Shown here piece by piece: positions 6,513 through 7,400 of a stretch of DNA of 7,400 bases (position 1 is its first letter; the number at the start of each line of letters is the position of its first letter). The DNA comes from Planctomycetota bacterium. GTDB lineage: Bacteria > Planctomycetota > Phycisphaerae > Phycisphaerales > SM1A02. Position numbers and translations under genes: made by a program. The notes below the pieces were generated by a model. That model did not search any database, was not told where the DNA came from, and saw only the letters and a list, made by a program, of their open reading frames with translations. The DNA is taken from NCBI GenBank assembly GCA_027295365.1, contig JAPULD010000446.1:1-7400 (forward strand), given 5' to 3'.

Positions 6513-7400
6513 GCCGCAGTGCCTTCGGATTTGGGCATGGGATTGGATTCAAACGCCGGCAACGACGCATAGGTGACTGTTTCCCACCCCAGCGCCCCGA
6601 TGGCCAGTTTCTTCAGGTGATGCCCCGTCAAGTACAACACGTCTTCACGGCTCGTCAGCGGGTTGACCCGATCCGGATGAATCACCACCAGTCCGGCTCG
6701 CTCGGCGTCAAGCAGACTCGTCGGCTGATTGGAGAGACGCTCTTCATCAAGGTCGATCGACGCCAGGGCCGCCATGATCTTGTTCACATGCCATTGATTG
6801 CGACGAATTGCGATCGGCGGCATTCCCGTCCCGGGGATCGAGAGACCGATTTCATACCCCGCCTCGTGGGCGGCATGAACCAATGAAGCGGCCAAGCTGA
6901 TCGCCTGTTCCTCGAGTTGTCGATTCGTGACCCGATCCTCTTTTGAAACCTTCAACTGCGCCGTCGGCGTACGCAGGTCCAGAACAACGCGAATCTTGGG
7001 TGGACTCGGACTGGTGCGTTCCACGCACACGATTTGTCCGAGTTGGGCCGACCTTTTCCAGGCAATGTGGCGCAGACTGTCACCGGGGCGATATTCGCGC
7101 AAGCCGTAATAATCATCACCCGCCCCGGCATGTTGGCTGACCCTTGTCCCCAGCAGTCCCACCGGGGTGATCGCACTCAGAACGTTCCGGCGTAATTCGT
7201 ACAGCCGTGGAAAGATCAGCGTGTGCTGCGCCTGGCTGAACTTGATCGTGCGTCGAAAGAACCCAAAGGGAAAAGTGGTCCAGACCCTCAGCTGTTCAAA
7301 GCGCGCCTCGCCTCGACGACGGGGCCAGAAGACCGCATCCCCGTGCACTGAGTCCCCGGGACCGACGTGCATGATCCAGGCCCGCGCCGGTTTCATCAAT
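6509..7400 (-). CDS. DUF58 domain protein, 5' end outside window
   Basis: An open minus-strand frame runs from the right edge to the TGA at 6511-6509, about 296 codons. A TTG at 7399 and an ATG at 7396 exist, but the first residues already resemble the middle of a DUF58 protein. TTFPFGFFRR (41-50) matches the family's 'dPFGLF' strand, and IFPRLYEL (62-69) matches its 'VyPr' strand. The two N-terminal membrane helices usual in the family are absent, so the gene very probably continues beyond 7400. The DUF58 hallmark GLREYRPGDSLRHIAWK is at 99-115. A von Willebrand A-like fold follows (IRVVLDLRTP, 136-145). The motif there lacks the DxSxS serines of a classic metal site. It overlaps the transglutaminase start by four bases. 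DUF58 proteins commonly work with MoxR ATPases and transglutaminases; a chaperone or assembly role is inferred, not shown. Confidence 0.88.
   Translation of the reverse strand, partial: LMKPARAWIMHVGPGDSVHGDAVFWPRRRGEARFEQLRVWTTFPFGFFRRTIKFSQAQHTLIFPRLYELRRNVLSAITPVGLLGTRVSQHAGAGDDYYGLREYRPGDSLRHIAWKRSAQLGQIVCVERTSPSPPKIRVVLDLRTPTAQLKVSKEDRVTNRQLEEQAISLAASLVHAAHEAGYEIGLSIPGTGMPPIAIRRNQWHVNKIMAALASIDLDEERLSNQPTSLLDAERAGLVVIHPDRVNPLTSREDVLYLTGHHLKKLAIGALGWETVTYASLPAFESNPMPKSEGTAA

Overview
The window reads as ordinary chromosomal DNA of moderately high GC from a Gram-negative-type bacterium. Coding density is very high: six protein genes fill nearly everything, and no mobile element, tRNA, rRNA, CRISPR array or phage signature is visible. 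The gene set (pyruvate phosphate dikinase, a solitary pabB, a YcgR-like PilZ protein, and a DUF58 plus TgpA-type transglutaminase pair) would suit a planctomycete such as a Phycisphaerae relative. That placement is an inference from gene content and style, not a demonstrated one.

Left part (1-2562): the 5' two-fifths of ppdK lies on the minus strand and runs off the left edge. It diverges across a short AT-containing gap of about 80 bases (up to about 134 if a later pabB start is used) from pabB on the plus strand. PPDK interconverts pyruvate and phosphoenolpyruvate. PabB makes 4-amino-4-deoxychorismate from chorismate for folate synthesis. No pabA or pabC lies beside pabB.

Right part (2567-7400): four minus-strand genes form a tight, apparently single transcription unit, read from right to left: DUF58 protein (5' end outside the window), membrane transglutaminase, class I SAM methyltransferase, PilZ protein. 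The first two junctions are 4-base stop/start overlaps (ATGA, then GTGA). The third is a 44-base gap with a good Shine-Dalgarno sequence. DUF58 and transglutaminase genes are a well-known pair, usually behind a MoxR ATPase, which would be expected just beyond position 7400. The methyltransferase and the putative c-di-GMP-binding PilZ protein are the less expected members of the unit. pabB and the PilZ gene converge with only four bases between their stop codons.

No clearly new system is apparent. The points most worth a second look are the PilZ protein, which has an atypical second motif and a long insertion between its two motifs, and its placement in the transglutaminase operon. Next come the degenerate metal-site motif of the DUF58 protein and the A/T tracts around the ppdK start.
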